Shown here: one piece after another, positions 1 through 12,400 of the stretch
How the letters are laid out: each line of letters starts with the position of its first letter
Position numbering within the stretch: the stretch's first letter is position 1
Assembly: GCF_030463565.1 (NCBI RefSeq)
Contig: NC_134644.1
Coordinates: 97,646,765-97,710,764 of the forward strand
Origin: Pelecanus crispus
Lineage: Eukaryota > Chordata > Aves > Pelecaniformes > Pelecanidae
DNA length: 64,000 nucleotides
Direction of reading: 5' to 3'
Position numbers and translations under genes: made by a program
The notes under the pieces: generated by a model
Databases searched by the model: none
Told to the model about the DNA's origin: nothing
The model's input: only the letters and a program-made list of their open reading frames with translations

Positions 1-2469
1 CAGTGACAAACTATTGTCTAGGATTTAAGAGCAAGATTTACACTCTCAAGGGAGCTGCTTTGTGAGGCAAACCAGTCATGGTGGGGTTTTAATTAATCAG
101 CCTGTGGTAGGGTAAGAGGAGGGAGGCCCAGGTCATGGAGAGCTCTTGTGGCCATTCCTTCACTAACCCCCAGCTACTGGGACTATGCTTGGATGAGACT
201 AAGTATGAGCAGGCCCTTGCTGTGCCCCTTTGACTGTCTTCTGGCAAATGACCCCTTAAAACCATAATTACTCCAGAAATGGGCCCAGATCCCAGCTGGC
301 TCTAGGCCTGTGAGTGTAAAAAGGGCTTAAGGCTGTCACCAGCGAACCCGCTCACTGAGGGACAGTGAGGACAGCTCTGAGGCCACCCCAAAAGGTCCCA
401 CCACGCTCCAGGAGGCATGCTGCATGGGGCTGCTTTTGAAAGGTGGCTCCTTGCCCTTGCTCTGTTTGTGACTCCTCCTTCCCTCCGTAAGATTTGCTTG
501 AGTGTCAGAAAAATCTCTCTAGGAAGCCCGAGCCATCCAGGCAGCTGGAAAGACCTGCCACCTCTGCGAGGAAGAAAGCCAGGCTCATTTGGTTGTTTCC
601 CAGGAGGAGCCAGGGTTATCCTGGCAGCTGACCTGGTTGCTTGCCAGGAAGAACAGGGGAAGCTGGGGAGGGAGTTTCTAAGGAAAACCTCAGTCTTCAG
701 CTTAAAATGTGTGGCGCAAGACCCAGGGATGAAGTTGGGCTGGGAGTCAAGATCTGAAGACAAGAAAATATTTACTGATGCTTGAGCAGTATTCACAGAG
801 GAGAGAGGGGAGCCGTGGAGTGTCACCAGTTATGGAGGGGGAGCCTGGAAGGGGTGAGGCACAGGGAAGCAGCACATCCCGCTTTTTTTAGACATCGCTA
901 ATGCTTCTACATTAGCTGGGGGCTCTGGGGACAGCAGGGTTTCAGCTGACACAGGGCTGGGTGCACGTTCTGGAGATTTTCAAATGAGGCTTTAATAGGT
1001 CTGTCTTGCTTATCAGCATCTCTAAGAGCTCAGGGTTCAGATAAGCACTGCAGAGGATGCATATTTAAATAAATGTAGGGAGGGCTCTTATTTTTCCATC
1101 CATCACTTTACAGGTTTCCTTTTTAACTTCCTCAGGAGGTATGACTCCTGCTTGCGTGTATGCGTGAGTGTGTACCATCTTCCCCATTCCATCTGGGTTG
1201 TGATTAATTTAGATACAAGGCAGACAATTTATCTCATTCTACGTATTTATTTCAATTTCTAGATACGTCATGTACAAAACGTTGTTCGGGAACATGCCTG
1301 TCAGCCCATCTTCTTTCAGCAGCTTAGAGGAGAGAGAAAGCAGTAGGAAAGAATATGTAGTGTTTTGAATAATGGTAATTCTTCACTTCATCCTCTGTGG
1401 ACTTTTTTTTTTCTTAAGCCTGCTAGTTTATCTTGAACCATTGGACTTGTAAAAACGTATCATTAAAGGATTTTTGTTTCTTTTTTGCTTTCAGCAATAA
1501 AAAGATAATTGGAAGGGGAAACAACCCTATTCCTCTCATGAATAATCTTCAGCGTGGGCCAGTGACTGCTCTGTGGTCAGCAGTCTGTTGACCACCGTGG
1601 TCTGGCTGTGAGGAGACATGAAATTCTGAAAATCTCTGACCTCTTCCCCAAGCAGTGACGCCATGAGCTCCATCCCAGTTGCCAAGGTCTGCTCTTGCCT
1701 CCGGCATCACAGCTGGAAATGGGGCTGCCTGCGAGATGGTGGGAGCGAAGCGCATCGTGCCACAGCTCAGCGCTGCACCAGTGGGTGCCTAGAGTAGCTT
1801 GACATGGTGGAAGGGACAAGCAACCTGCCCAGCAGACCACAACTCACTCAGATGGGACTGTTACCGAATGAGCTTACTTGGGTTAAAGTTGTCTCACGGC
1901 TGCAGTCGGTAGTCCTCCATCACAGCCTAGTTAGCTCCCCTTAAAGGTCCTCTATTTGTGATCTCTCTTCTTCCTGAAAGGTCCTGCAAGGGGTATCACC
2001 CAAGAGGGAGAGCAGCTTTGGGCATCATAGAAGACTTAACTAGCCAGGCAAAATTTACCATGGGTATAACTAGGGGGCAAGGTATGACACTTCTGCTGGT
2101 GTTACCCATTCCACACGCTTTAATCGTGCACCTCTGCAGCTGTTCTGTGCCTAAGCTGTCACTGCTGAGACCAGTCCTGGTATTGCCCAGGTTATTGTGG
2201 TCATCAACATTTGTATCCATTTTTAATCTCATAGAAGACCATGTGGGCTTCAGAAACCTTTTCTGTAAACTAGCTTTAGAGTTCAGTTGTCCGGCCTATT
2301 TGGATTTATAGGTGACCTTTTTTTTGGCTAAATGGCTATATAAAGGTGACATGAGAATATATTGTACTTTGCCTGCCAAATTTTTGTCTCACTCTTTTTT
2401 GGATTGTGATTGAGGTCCTGCGCCTGGTTGTGCTAAAGCTAGTAAAAGTTGTAGCATTTACTTAGATAC
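1..2469. other. intergenic, no gene seen
   Basis: This is part of the 3' flank of COBL. The stretch about 300-900 is somewhat GC-richer, but its short open frames on both strands lack recognisable motifs or splice structure. No repeat family is identified with confidence. From amniote synteny the next gene to the left would be expected to be GRB10; no GRB10 exon is recognised here. Confidence 0.5.
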
Positions 2470-2665
2470 TCCTGTGCCCAATGCATTTATATGAGCACTT
2501 GCTGAGATCTTCTGGCAGTAAAGACAGCTTAGCACCTTTAATGAGCAAAGTGCCTCACAAACATTACCCACAACACCTTTGTGAGTCAGCAACCCACCAT
2601 AAATACCTGCAGTTTCGCATCCAGGGAAACTAGCATCAATGGGTTAAATTAATTGCCTTCTTATT
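2470..2665 (+). repeat. MIR-like ancient SINE fragment
   Basis: It contains, in order, a gcacttgctgagatcttctg block, a caaacattacccacaacacc block and a gggaaactagcatcaatggg block. These resemble the MIR pattern of 'cactta-ctgagc', 'acattatctca..cctcacaac' and 'ggaaactgaggc..gaggttaa'. The copy is heavily diverged, as expected for an element of this age in a bird. Edges are approximate. Confidence 0.45.
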
Positions 2666-2844
2666 ACAGTAGCGATATGTCAGGAGGATCACAACTGCTG
2701 CCCAAGACTTGGACCTCCTGAGCGCTTAACAAATACGCAGCAGTTCAGATGCCTCCTCGTTTTCTGCCAGGTTTCTTTTGAAACAGATGGGACGGGGAGG
2801 GCCAGCAGAGGGGATATCCTGTGCAAACAAAGGACTGGAAACCG

Positions 2845-2965
2845 GGGTATGCGAGAATGAAGTGACTTGCCCAGGGTCACAGAGGAAGTCTGTGAGGAGG
2901 CAAAAATGTAACTCAGGCTTGCTGGGTCTCCAGACCATCCTCTGTTCCAAAGAGGCAATCACGGC
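2845..2965 (+). repeat. CORE-SINE/MIR-like fragment
   Basis: The stretch gaatgaagtgacttgcccag, then ggtcacagaggaagtctgtg, then a degenerate 'gaactcaggcttgctgggtct' resembles the conserved central and 3' part of amniote MIR-like SINEs (tgacttgcccaaggtcacaca...). It may belong to the same ancient insertion as the fragment just to its left. Confidence 0.5.
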
Positions 2966-5004
2966 CAGAAACTGCTCAGAAACCGGGAGGTTTTAGCTCC
3001 CGGCCACATACTCAGATTGTGAAATCTTGTTTCCTTTGGGTGATTGTTCCAGTTTCCCAAAAATTGCCACATGCATTTTGGAAGTTGGACTGCTACCCTT
3101 TCAGCAAAACACATTGAAGCCCAGGAAAGGGCCGACAGAGGAGCAAGGGCTCATTGCTGCAGGACACTGTGCCACAGGGAAGGTGCACCTCACCGTGGTC
3201 TGAAGCCACTGATTTACAGCTCCCTCGCAAATCTCCGCCAAGTCTTTACCCTCTATGGGTAACCTATTTCCTCTTCAACATGAATCAGTTACATTTGTTC
3301 TGCTGATAAAGTTTTTATCTTTCTTTCTTTCTTTGACCACGTTGACTACCCCGACCTTGCGAAAATGAGATGAAATACCACACTGGGACCTAATGATTTA
3401 AATACGAGACTGCACATTTCATCCTGAAATTCAGATGATCTTATTAAAGTGTGGAGGGAAAGCAGAGAGAGGTACAGCCTTTTGTGTTTGGTTGGGTACA
3501 TGTATTATTTATGATGTAGAATGAATGACTGATTGCCTTGAATTTTGATATGTGAGGCAAATGAAGAAATGTTACCTCTTTATATGCAATGCTACAGGAA
3601 AGCGGTTTCTTCAAGCCTCTGATGTGGGAAAAAATGGATTACGGCACATTTCCTATGTTTAAGCTGCAACTGAAAGGTAAATAGGCAGAGCTGATTTAAC
3701 AGCGAGGACCTACAGTCATCTGTGGGGCAAATTCCATTATATTTAACAGTACAGTACCAGAGCTATATTTGCCCAGTATTTGCTGATTAAAACTTCATGC
3801 AATGGCAACATGGTTACTGGCAGAGCACTGACCTTCACCCCCGCAACTCAGCTTCAAGGGCTACAGAGCTTTGCAGCTGAATAATAGACTCATGTCTGCA
3901 GAAGACCTCAGTCATAAAAATCAAGCTACTGCTCTGACTTTGTGATTTTCTCACAATGGCCATCAGGACAGCACGTGAATTAATCTCTTTTTCACACTGC
4001 CAGAATGACCTCTAAATTATTAAAGGTAAAGAGAGGAAAACTGTTCATTTGTATATAGCGGCATAGGACTTGGGTCACCAACTTGCATACTCTGCCAATA
4101 ATACCGTAAGTAATCGCACTGTCAGCAGGTATTTAAAAATCATTTCCACCCCATTCTTCAAGTTACGTTTCTTAGCACATAAATGGAGAGGCTGACTCCA
4201 TTTTTTTAGCGCGACTAGAGGCTGTGAGACAATGCCCTTCCCTTCCCTCCCTCCCACAGGAGTCCTGACAGCAGGAGCTCGCCTGTTTCCCAACCACTGC
4301 TATGCACAGTTCACTCCTTTTCCTGTTACATATACTGACCCACTGAGTGTTGTCTACCTTCCTTGTATGTTTATGTAGAGCATATAAAAAAGGACAGAGC
4401 ACCCACACAGATAGACTCGCACATACGTACTCTAGTGACATGAGTTTAAATATAACTAGAGTTTGCAAGGGATTTTAAGGTGAAGAGCTTTGCATAAGTG
4501 CTGACTACTCTTAAAAGTCGTACTTCTCCTTTTTCACCTAGCATACACTGTCTATAAGTGATGACAACTGAACAGGCTATTCTCTTGGATGATAATGGCT
4601 TTCGGCTTCTACATGGTGGAGGTGAACTGGAGATGCCCGTGTGTGAGCAAGAGACGGATGCTCATTTCCAAAGCAGAGAGACACTCAATGACACCCTTCT
4701 GCCACCAAAGCTTTATTCTTCTTCTGTAAAACAAACGTAGGCAGATATTGCAAGAACAACTCTTCCTCATTGTAACGTGTTACAAAAATTGACTCTCGTT
4801 TTATCTGTCCGCTGCCTCTAGATACCAGCAAAACCATTGCCAATCACTGCCAGATACATGGATTATTTTACCAGCCAACAAAAGTAAACGAAAGCACCCC
4901 TGCTCCTCCTCCAGATTTTGATAGCCTGATCCAGTGGAATAACTAATACCTGAATAATCTCATTGACTTTCTCCAGCTTTCTGGCACAGCAAGGCACTGG
5001 TCAC
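2966..5004. other. intergenic, unassigned
   Basis: No gene or clear repeat is seen. The part 3420-3840 is AT-rich, low in repeats and not gene-like; it could be non-coding regulatory sequence, but only alignment between species could show that. Confidence 0.4.
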
Positions 5005-5330
5005 CATGAGGGCTTTTCTACACAGAAGGTGTACCACTGCGAAGGGTTGGCCACATATGAAATTGTAACTATACTGGTATAGTAAAAATGGTATAATTTC
5101 CCAGGGGTAGAAACAGCTATACCAGTATAAAGATGCTTATTTATGCTGAAATTTCTATTTCCATACAAGAAGGCGAATAAGCTGTACCGGTATAAAGCAT
5201 CTTTGTGCCAGTACAACAGTGTCCCCCAGCTAGTGGTTATATTGGTTTATCTATTTCAGTAAAAAATATCACACCTCTAATGGAAATAGTTGTACCAGTA
5301 CAAAACCTATGAATGGACCAGGCCCAAGCA
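5005..5330. repeat. degenerate DNA-transposon-like element with repeated tataccagtata motifs
   Basis: Five related near-palindromic motifs of the type (c)tataccagtata occur: ctatactggtatag at about 5069, gctataccagtataaagatg at 5116, gctgtaccggtataaagc at 5181, gtgccagtacaac at about 5206 and ttgtaccagtacaa at 5290. They lie between gggcttttctacac and ggaccaggcccaag. This looks like an old non-autonomous DNA transposon (perhaps hAT-type). The family name is not certain and no target-site duplication was established. Confidence 0.35.
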
Positions 5331-7394
5331 AAAACTTTAAAGACAGGCTCCTTTTTTTCCCTTCAATACTATAAAAAACATCTTAATAAGTAATCTGGCT
5401 GGATTTTTTTTGAGCACTGGCTTGGACTACCTTTCAGCGCTCACTGGCAAATGTGGGTCAAATATTCAGTAGTCCGACAGGCAGGGAGGCTTCCCAGCGT
5501 GACGACAGTGCTCACAGGGAATATTGTGCTTTAATCCTTCTTATTCTGGTTCTTTTCCCTTTTAAGGAGCAATTAATTAATACCCTGTGTGGAGATACTA
5601 GCGTGGACGGGGGCCGAGCGGGGAGCCGTGCTCATGAGGGCTGACACAACGTCCCTTCTCTGGGACCCGCTGCTTTTGGGGCCGGTTTGGGTTTTCCTGC
5701 CTGGCCCTGCAGAGCAGCTGGGGGGACGAGGCGGGAGAGGACGGCGCTGACAGTCGTACCCACACCCCACGGACAGACAAAGGAGCTTCAGAAATCAGGC
5801 AGACCAAACCACACGGCAGAAGCTGTTCCCTTAAAAACAGAAAAAAATGCAACCCTCATCATGCTGGAGACCAGTCTCATGATTTTGCGGGTCTGACTCA
5901 TGATTCTTCATCTCCGATAATTCTGCCTCACACACTTAAAAATAAAATCTGCTCCTAGGCACAGGTCAGGCAGAGCTGGCATGTATTTCTTATAAAACCA
6001 GGTTTACGCCTTCCATTTGGTATTTCACTGGCAGACTCCAGTGCTGGACTGGTTCGCTGCTCTGGAGAATAACGTTACCTGCTCTTGGGAGAAACCTCCC
6101 CTGAAAATTAACCTATTTTTTCTAATCCCACCTTTAATTGTTGGTGACAATTTACTGTCCTGGCCATATGAGGCAAATGTGCATTTTCCCATTTTTGTTA
6201 ACAGTGGGAAACTTTCTTCTGGTTAAAGGAAAAGGTATGCAAAGGGACCCGGCTGAAATTAGTTTTGAAATCTCATTCACGTTGCACGCTCAGTACTGTA
6301 ACATGAGATCAGCATCCTGAGGAAAACAAGAAATCCTCACCTTTTGTTCCCAGTTTTGGGAACATGCAGCACGTTATTACCCTGGGTTGGGCTCTGTGCA
6401 GTCTGTTAGCGCCAGGAAAAACACTCTGGAAGTGAGGTACTGCATCTTGCCGGAGACCACACAAACCCAAGAACAGCTCTTCTGATTCAATGCAAAAAAA
6501 GAGAAAAAAGGCCGGGGGGAGGGAGGGGGGAAGTACAGGCTGTCCCCAAGCCCTTTCTTTGCTTGTGCAATTACTGCGCTCACCAAGTTTTGACTTGTTT
6601 TAGAATCGGGATTAAAATCCCCAGTCTTTCCACTGTGAAAAGAAGGGCGAGTTGTGAGCCTGTGCTGATGCAAGGTTTTTCCTTGAGAACAGGACTTCTC
6701 CTGTGCTGGGTCACTTGTCGGGAATTTTATTAGCCTGAAATAGTCTCCATCACCTCCCACGCGCAGTATGTAACACAAGATCTACTTTTTCGCAGATCGT
6801 GCCCAATGATTTAGAACGTGCAAATGATTTAAAACGATCTGTGCTCCCTCCACCCGGAGCTGCCTGCCTGGGCTGCCGTCCTGTGTTTACACCCGGGCTA
6901 ATAGAAAGATCCTTGTTTAAGTGCTCGGGCGCTGTTGGAGCGGCAATATCAGGATCTTGCTTCCTCTCAGGTCTTCCCTTGGGGATAGTGGGGAGTATAG
7001 CTACAGGTGGGCAGGAAGCTGTAACGGAGATATAAGCTAGTTAACAATCGGGGAACTTCTACCATGCAGAAAATCTGTTTTAAATTTAGCAGCTGTACCC
7101 CACCTCCCTCTTGTATTATATGTTTGTTGGAGATGTGTCTAGTTATAGCTACATGTACCTAGGAATATTATCTAGTATTTCCTACTTTACGCATTTGGGA
7201 GAAAAAATAAAAACACAAGGGTACATTAAGGTGCCTGGTATGAAAGCCAGCTGAACAGCTGCTCTCCCTGTCTCTCTGAAGCTTCAACTGTACCATGAGA
7301 GGTTAAGTTTGTTTCTTATTTCACCCATACTTACTGTATTTAGTGCACAGGCCAGGAAGCTGCATGACTTGGAGAGCAGGGCCAAAATATGACA
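5331..7394. other. intergenic, no gene seen
   Basis: The stretch 5590-5770 is GC-richer with several CpGs, and 6515-6530 is a G-rich run. The short open frames here have no recognisable motif. No repeat family is identified. Confidence 0.4.
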
Positions 7395-7605
7395 CAGGAG
7401 TCCCGAGCTCCAGTTCTGCCTCCGCCACTAACATCTTGGGTGACCTCAGGCAAGTCGCCTGACTGCTTTGCTCCCGTCCTCTTCTTCTTCTGACTTTTCT
7501 AGTTTGTAAAGGTCTCTGGGGCAGGGACAGTCACTCACGTTGTGTTTGCTCAGTACCAAACACAGCAGGGCTCAGGAGCTCAATTAAGGCTTGTATTTAC
7601 AAATA
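7395..7605 (+). repeat. MIR-like SINE, fairly well preserved
   Basis: The core is clear: tcccgagctccagttctgcc, ccactaacatcttgggtgac, ctcaggcaagtcgcctgact and agtttgtaaa. It is followed by the tail block ctctggggcagggacagtca and a short A/T-rich end (aaatataagtaaatagtaat). This order (gccact..tgtgacctcaggcaagtca..cagtttgtaaa) is the conserved CORE/MIR pattern. The element lies on the plus strand in the COBL 3' flank. Confidence 0.65.
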
Positions 7606-9462
7606 TAAGTAAATAGTAATATAAATAGAAGACGTTCTGCCTGCTCAGCATACTGCTGCTGCAAAGGATTAACCCATTCCAGAAGTCCAATGTCTTCTTG
7701 ACCGCTTTGATGGCAGGACAAGATGAATAAAACATACTACTCATTACTTTTAAAAAGCATTTGCATAAAATATATTGCTATATTTTACTACATTTTCCTG
7801 TTATGCAAGCCCACCTTTATGTGGTAAGATTTATTGCAAGCTAAGATTTATTGACTTATTTCAGCATGGAAATGACTATTAAGATTGACCTGTCAGCAGT
7901 TTTTAATTTAATTGCTCTTTGATCCTTCAGCCTCGAACATATTTGCATTTCCAACTAAGCATCTCTTGGCAACACTTGTAGAATACGGCAGAAGCAGTAG
8001 CTGAGATGCAGAGTCCTAAGGAAACCCGTGAGTTTCTCCATTTCTGGACGTGTCCTGGTGTTGAATTACTGCAGCTTTTCAATCTCACTTTATCCTTACA
8101 AGCATGCTTTTGGGTGGCAATAATGTTGCTCTTTGTTTTCATTCCCTAATCTTTTAATCCCCCTCTGAGCACTGAAGAGGTAGAATCTCAAAGGAACAAT
8201 TTCCAACCTGAAACCAAAACAAGACATATCCAAATCTGTCAATTTTCTGTGCTCCCTGCCCATGTAAGGGCACAGGCTTCAGCCACAGGGTAGGGGGATG
8301 AAACCTGTGGCCGCTCTGCATGGAAACGGTGTCTTAGCTTGCTCCTTAATATAAAGCAAAGGGAGATGAGGATGGATGATTTCCATGGTGTTTATATGGA
8401 AAAACATTACAGAGCATCCTTCTCTGTGGAGAAAACTGGCACTAATTGATACATGCAACCTAGTGCAAAACTGACTATCTGGAAAATAGGTAGGATGATC
8501 AGGACTATAAATGAGAATGAGGAAGGGGAACAGCCCTCTCCTGGAATGAAAGACCTGCTCTGATTCCCAGTTTGAAGCTGGAAAAATTCTGTTTAATGAC
8601 AGATGCATAGGATAAAACTAGCAAGCTTTAACTTGTATAGCTGGGCTTAGAAGAACACTTTGTACAAACACTGGCCCCAGCAGCAGTAAAGCAGCAATTT
8701 TACATAACACAGAATTGTTGCTAAATTATTCATCAACACATAAAAATATAACTCTTCGCGCTTCTGGAGCACTGGCTATCTGCAGATTGCCTTTGGCAGT
8801 TCCTTCCATAAGCTGGGAAGTTTGGAACATCAGCAGTGAGGCTAAAGAGCGAGGGGACACGCACTCTGCAAGGCAGCCAAACCACTGCTCCGTGCTCGGC
8901 GCTGGCTGGTTAGGGAACGCGCCGGCTACACCCACGACCACGGCTGACTGAAGGACTGGGGGCTGGATTTTATCAGCAGAGGGTCTACAGTGGGGATAGT
9001 TGAGTCTGGTCTTGAGCACGTTAACCAACCGTGTAGCTGTATTAGCAGAGATACTTGCAGTCTCAGGATCTCTTTGGCGACTTCCAAAATCCAGATGTAT
9101 CAGTAGATTTGGTGGACCCGAGGTGCCTCCTGTATGTTGTTTGCACAGTTAGGTGCTGCTGTGGAAGGGAGGGCTGCAGCTCTTTGGGTTACGTGTGCCT
9201 CACTCCTAGGTTTTGTCAGAGGGCAGAGGCATCCATTTCCCTCTCCCTTTACCATTACCTCTGGTTTAAGGAGATGAAACTGTGAGGGCTACCGGCTCCC
9301 GGGATCTGGGTACTGTAGCTGCGCAAAGCCTGAATCGTGAATCACTCTCCACCTCAACTGCCGTTCACCTGAAGAGCCTTTGCTCACCACCACAGCGGAA
9401 GCACTCGGTTTGCCATCTCGAGTACTGGCTAAATCAAACGACATTTTGGTTTATTGCAAGGC
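7606..9462. other. intergenic, AT-rich then mixed
   Basis: No gene is seen. The stretch 7680-7930 is very AT-rich, with a 12-base direct repeat (taagatttattg at 7825 and 7842) and an octamer-like atttgcataa. Around 8820-8960 the base composition is higher in GC. Nothing here has exon-like structure. Confidence 0.4.
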
Positions 9463-9487
9463 AAAAAAAAAAAAAAAAAAAAAAAAA
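9463..9487 (+). repeat. poly(A) tract, 25 bases
   Basis: This is an uninterrupted run of 25 A following gcaaggc. It may be a simple homopolymer or the tail of a retrocopied sequence whose body lies to the left; no parent transcript is recognised. Confidence 0.95.
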
Positions 9488-12400
9488 GTGACACAACCAA
9501 TCAGTGGTACCATCCAAACCAGAACCCTCAAGTTGTGACCCACTTCCCCGTGCCAAGTACTACAAGGGACAGATCCCAGTGCTTCTGACAGAAACTCCTC
9601 TGTTGAATGCATGAAACCAGACAAAAGAAACCCATGCATATTTGCACTGTGTTTGCTTTGTTCCTACTGCAGTAAACACAGGTTACGATGTAGAAGACAA
9701 TGATGTTCCACAGTCTTGTTCCTTCAATAATGTTTCCTTTTTCAACTCCTGAATTGCAAACTGGACAGCGGCGTTTGTGTATGAATAACGTCCTCTTTCG
9801 TCTGATGTTCAACTGCAACAACACTATGCTTTGTTCAGGGGGAAACCTTCAGGGCTTTGAGCACAATAAAGACCTCAGGAAAGACACATGGAACGTACAT
9901 GTTTTTATCAGTCTATAGACAAAAAAGTAAAGAAGAAAAACAGCAAGAGGAAAAGAAATCGGATGAAGACAGCATTATCTGGAGGTGGATTTGACATTGC
10001 TTCCAGCAGTGACTGTGTATAGCTGTCGTGACTGCGTCAAAACTTAGTCTCTTTCTGAAAGTTCCTATTTTACAGGACAAAAAAGCTACTATTAAAAACA
10101 GTAAAGATGCTTTTTTAACTATTCCTGACTTCCTGAAATGAAGAAGGAGACTGTGTGTGTGCGTGCGTGCGTAAGTGCCTGTACACGTGGAGTGATAGAA
10201 CAGACAATAAAGTGAGCTTGTTCTTAAATACCTTAAATGTGAAAAACATGCAATATTCTTCTTAAGTAATTCTAATTTATCTTATCTCTCTTTAAAAAGC
10301 GTCTTCAATATTGCAACGAATCAGAAAAATGTTTAAACAAAAAAAAATCTTCAAATTGGTAGACAAACACATGAGAGTTGACTACTATATCTGGTGCAGC
10401 ACCATGTAGGCTGTTAGTACTTAACCAAATTATATTTCTTTAGCAAATACTTAATAATATTTAGTAACAATAACCAAAAAAAGAAGTACCTTTTTGCTGT
10501 TAGAAAGGTTCATCCATTTTAGCATACTCTGATGAACAACCCTGGGAATCCAACTACATGGAAACTTTCTCCAGCCAAATGAAGACATCACCAAAGAATC
10601 AAACTCCACACCCTACTCAGCAAAAAGAAGAAAAGCAGATCGGAACAATGTTGTACCAAATCCAGGTGAACATTACTGAAAAATCAGGAATTTCTTTTTT
10701 TCATTTTTTCTTTAATAAAGGAACTCCGCCATTGCACAGGTCATTTTATGCAAGTGGGGAAATGCAACCATTATGGCAGCTATAGCTATAGCAGGAGTAC
10801 AGCGTATTTTATTGTGCGTGCTCAACAGTAACAAATGGAGTAAAATTAGGAATAGTCTTGTAAATATTAGCAGAAGTCTCAGGGGCAAAGCATGTTGGTA
10901 CACATGATGCACATGTAACTCAACAGAGGATTAGAGATGAGTAGAGAAACAATACACACAAATAATACTATAAATATGTAAAAGTTGCTAATTGGCTGTT
11001 GTATAAGACAACTATTTTTCATATTGCACCAACAAAGAACCAAATTTATGAACATTTCATTCAGACAAACTGACTCCAAAGAAGACCTGTGCAGATTTTT
11101 GCATTCAAATTAAACCATGTGCTTAATGCTAAGCAGCACTGAACAACAGAACTGCTTCTTTCTTTTCTGGAGAGGGAAAACATCACAAACTGTCTCGGGG
11201 TGGCATTTTCCATTGTTTCATAAACGCATCTCTCATTCCCTTCCTTCTTCCTACACACTGATGAGCTGCCTATTTTTGGCTGTGGTAAATGTAGCATAAA
11301 TTGTGCAAATCACTTGGATGAGCTGGGGAAGTTGAATCCTCCCATGTTCGAAACTCTGCAGATTGATGTGCATGTCAAAAGGTCTTTTGGTCCAATACTT
11401 TGCATGACCAGCATTAGCTGGCTGGCTGTACAAGAAAAAAGAATCTATAATGAAGTCCTGTAAGTCAAATAGCTCATGCAGACAGCCAATATTATTTAAA
11501 ATTAAATATCTAATCAGAGCGATTTAATGCTGGCTTTATGGTTGAGTAATACTCTGAGCTCAGTAAAAAAGCTAATAAAAACATGTAAAAAAGGGGAGGG
11601 GAGACCTACAAATTGTATTTGAGACATAAGACTAGATTTGTCTAAGCCCTGAACATTGATTTATACCTGTACAAGCAATGAGGATACCAAATCCAAATTC
11701 TCCACTGAATTTTCCTGGCGGTAACCACTTTTCACCTCATCTGAATATCTTACTCAAAAAGACAATATAAAGGACCAGATGAACGGGCGTATACCAGACT
11801 CCTTCCTCTGGCTGAACTCTGGTAAGAGTATGTGGGGAAAATCTAGGCTGAGAGAGACACTGGGGAAAAGGGGAGCTCACTGTCCTTCTTTCAGTCCTTC
11901 AAAAAAGAAACCAGCCTGCAGGTTGTCCAGCTACAAGTGCCTTGAAAGGTCATGTCAGGGACTAACCTAGGTAGCAGGTATACCTCTAGCCATGGGCTGT
12001 GTCTGCACTAGCAAACAGTGTGGGCCAACAAGAGCAGATACATAGATCAAAATACTTGGTGCTGAGGACACGATGTCTTTACCAGACGCATTTCAGGATT
12101 TTTCTTTCAACTTAGGATGAGCTCCAGCCTGGGTCCATGGACTGAATGCCAGTTTGTACTGGAGCGCGTCTCCTGAATTCGTTTCATCCAGTCGGAACCC
12201 AGTTCCCTAGTCCTGAAGCAGGGTAGAAGAAGGGATGATGGGGTGAAGAGCTCCAAAAGCACTTGCCTGATAAACACTAAAACACTGATGCATGTTTACT
12301 TCCCAAATGAAGACTGCTAAAAGCATTAATATAAAGTTATTAGATGGAAGGGTCATACCTATAACTAGACTCCATGGAAAATAGGTTTATATTAAAAGTT

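Noticed and set aside
302..826. Overlapping open frames on both strands of about 120-175 codons
   Set aside because: They are random frames in a GC-richer patch: no recognisable domain, no splice or promoter context, and both strands are open at once.
5590..5770. Possible CpG island or promoter
   Set aside because: Only about 180 bases with moderate CpG density, too short and isolated; no exon or transcript signal follows.
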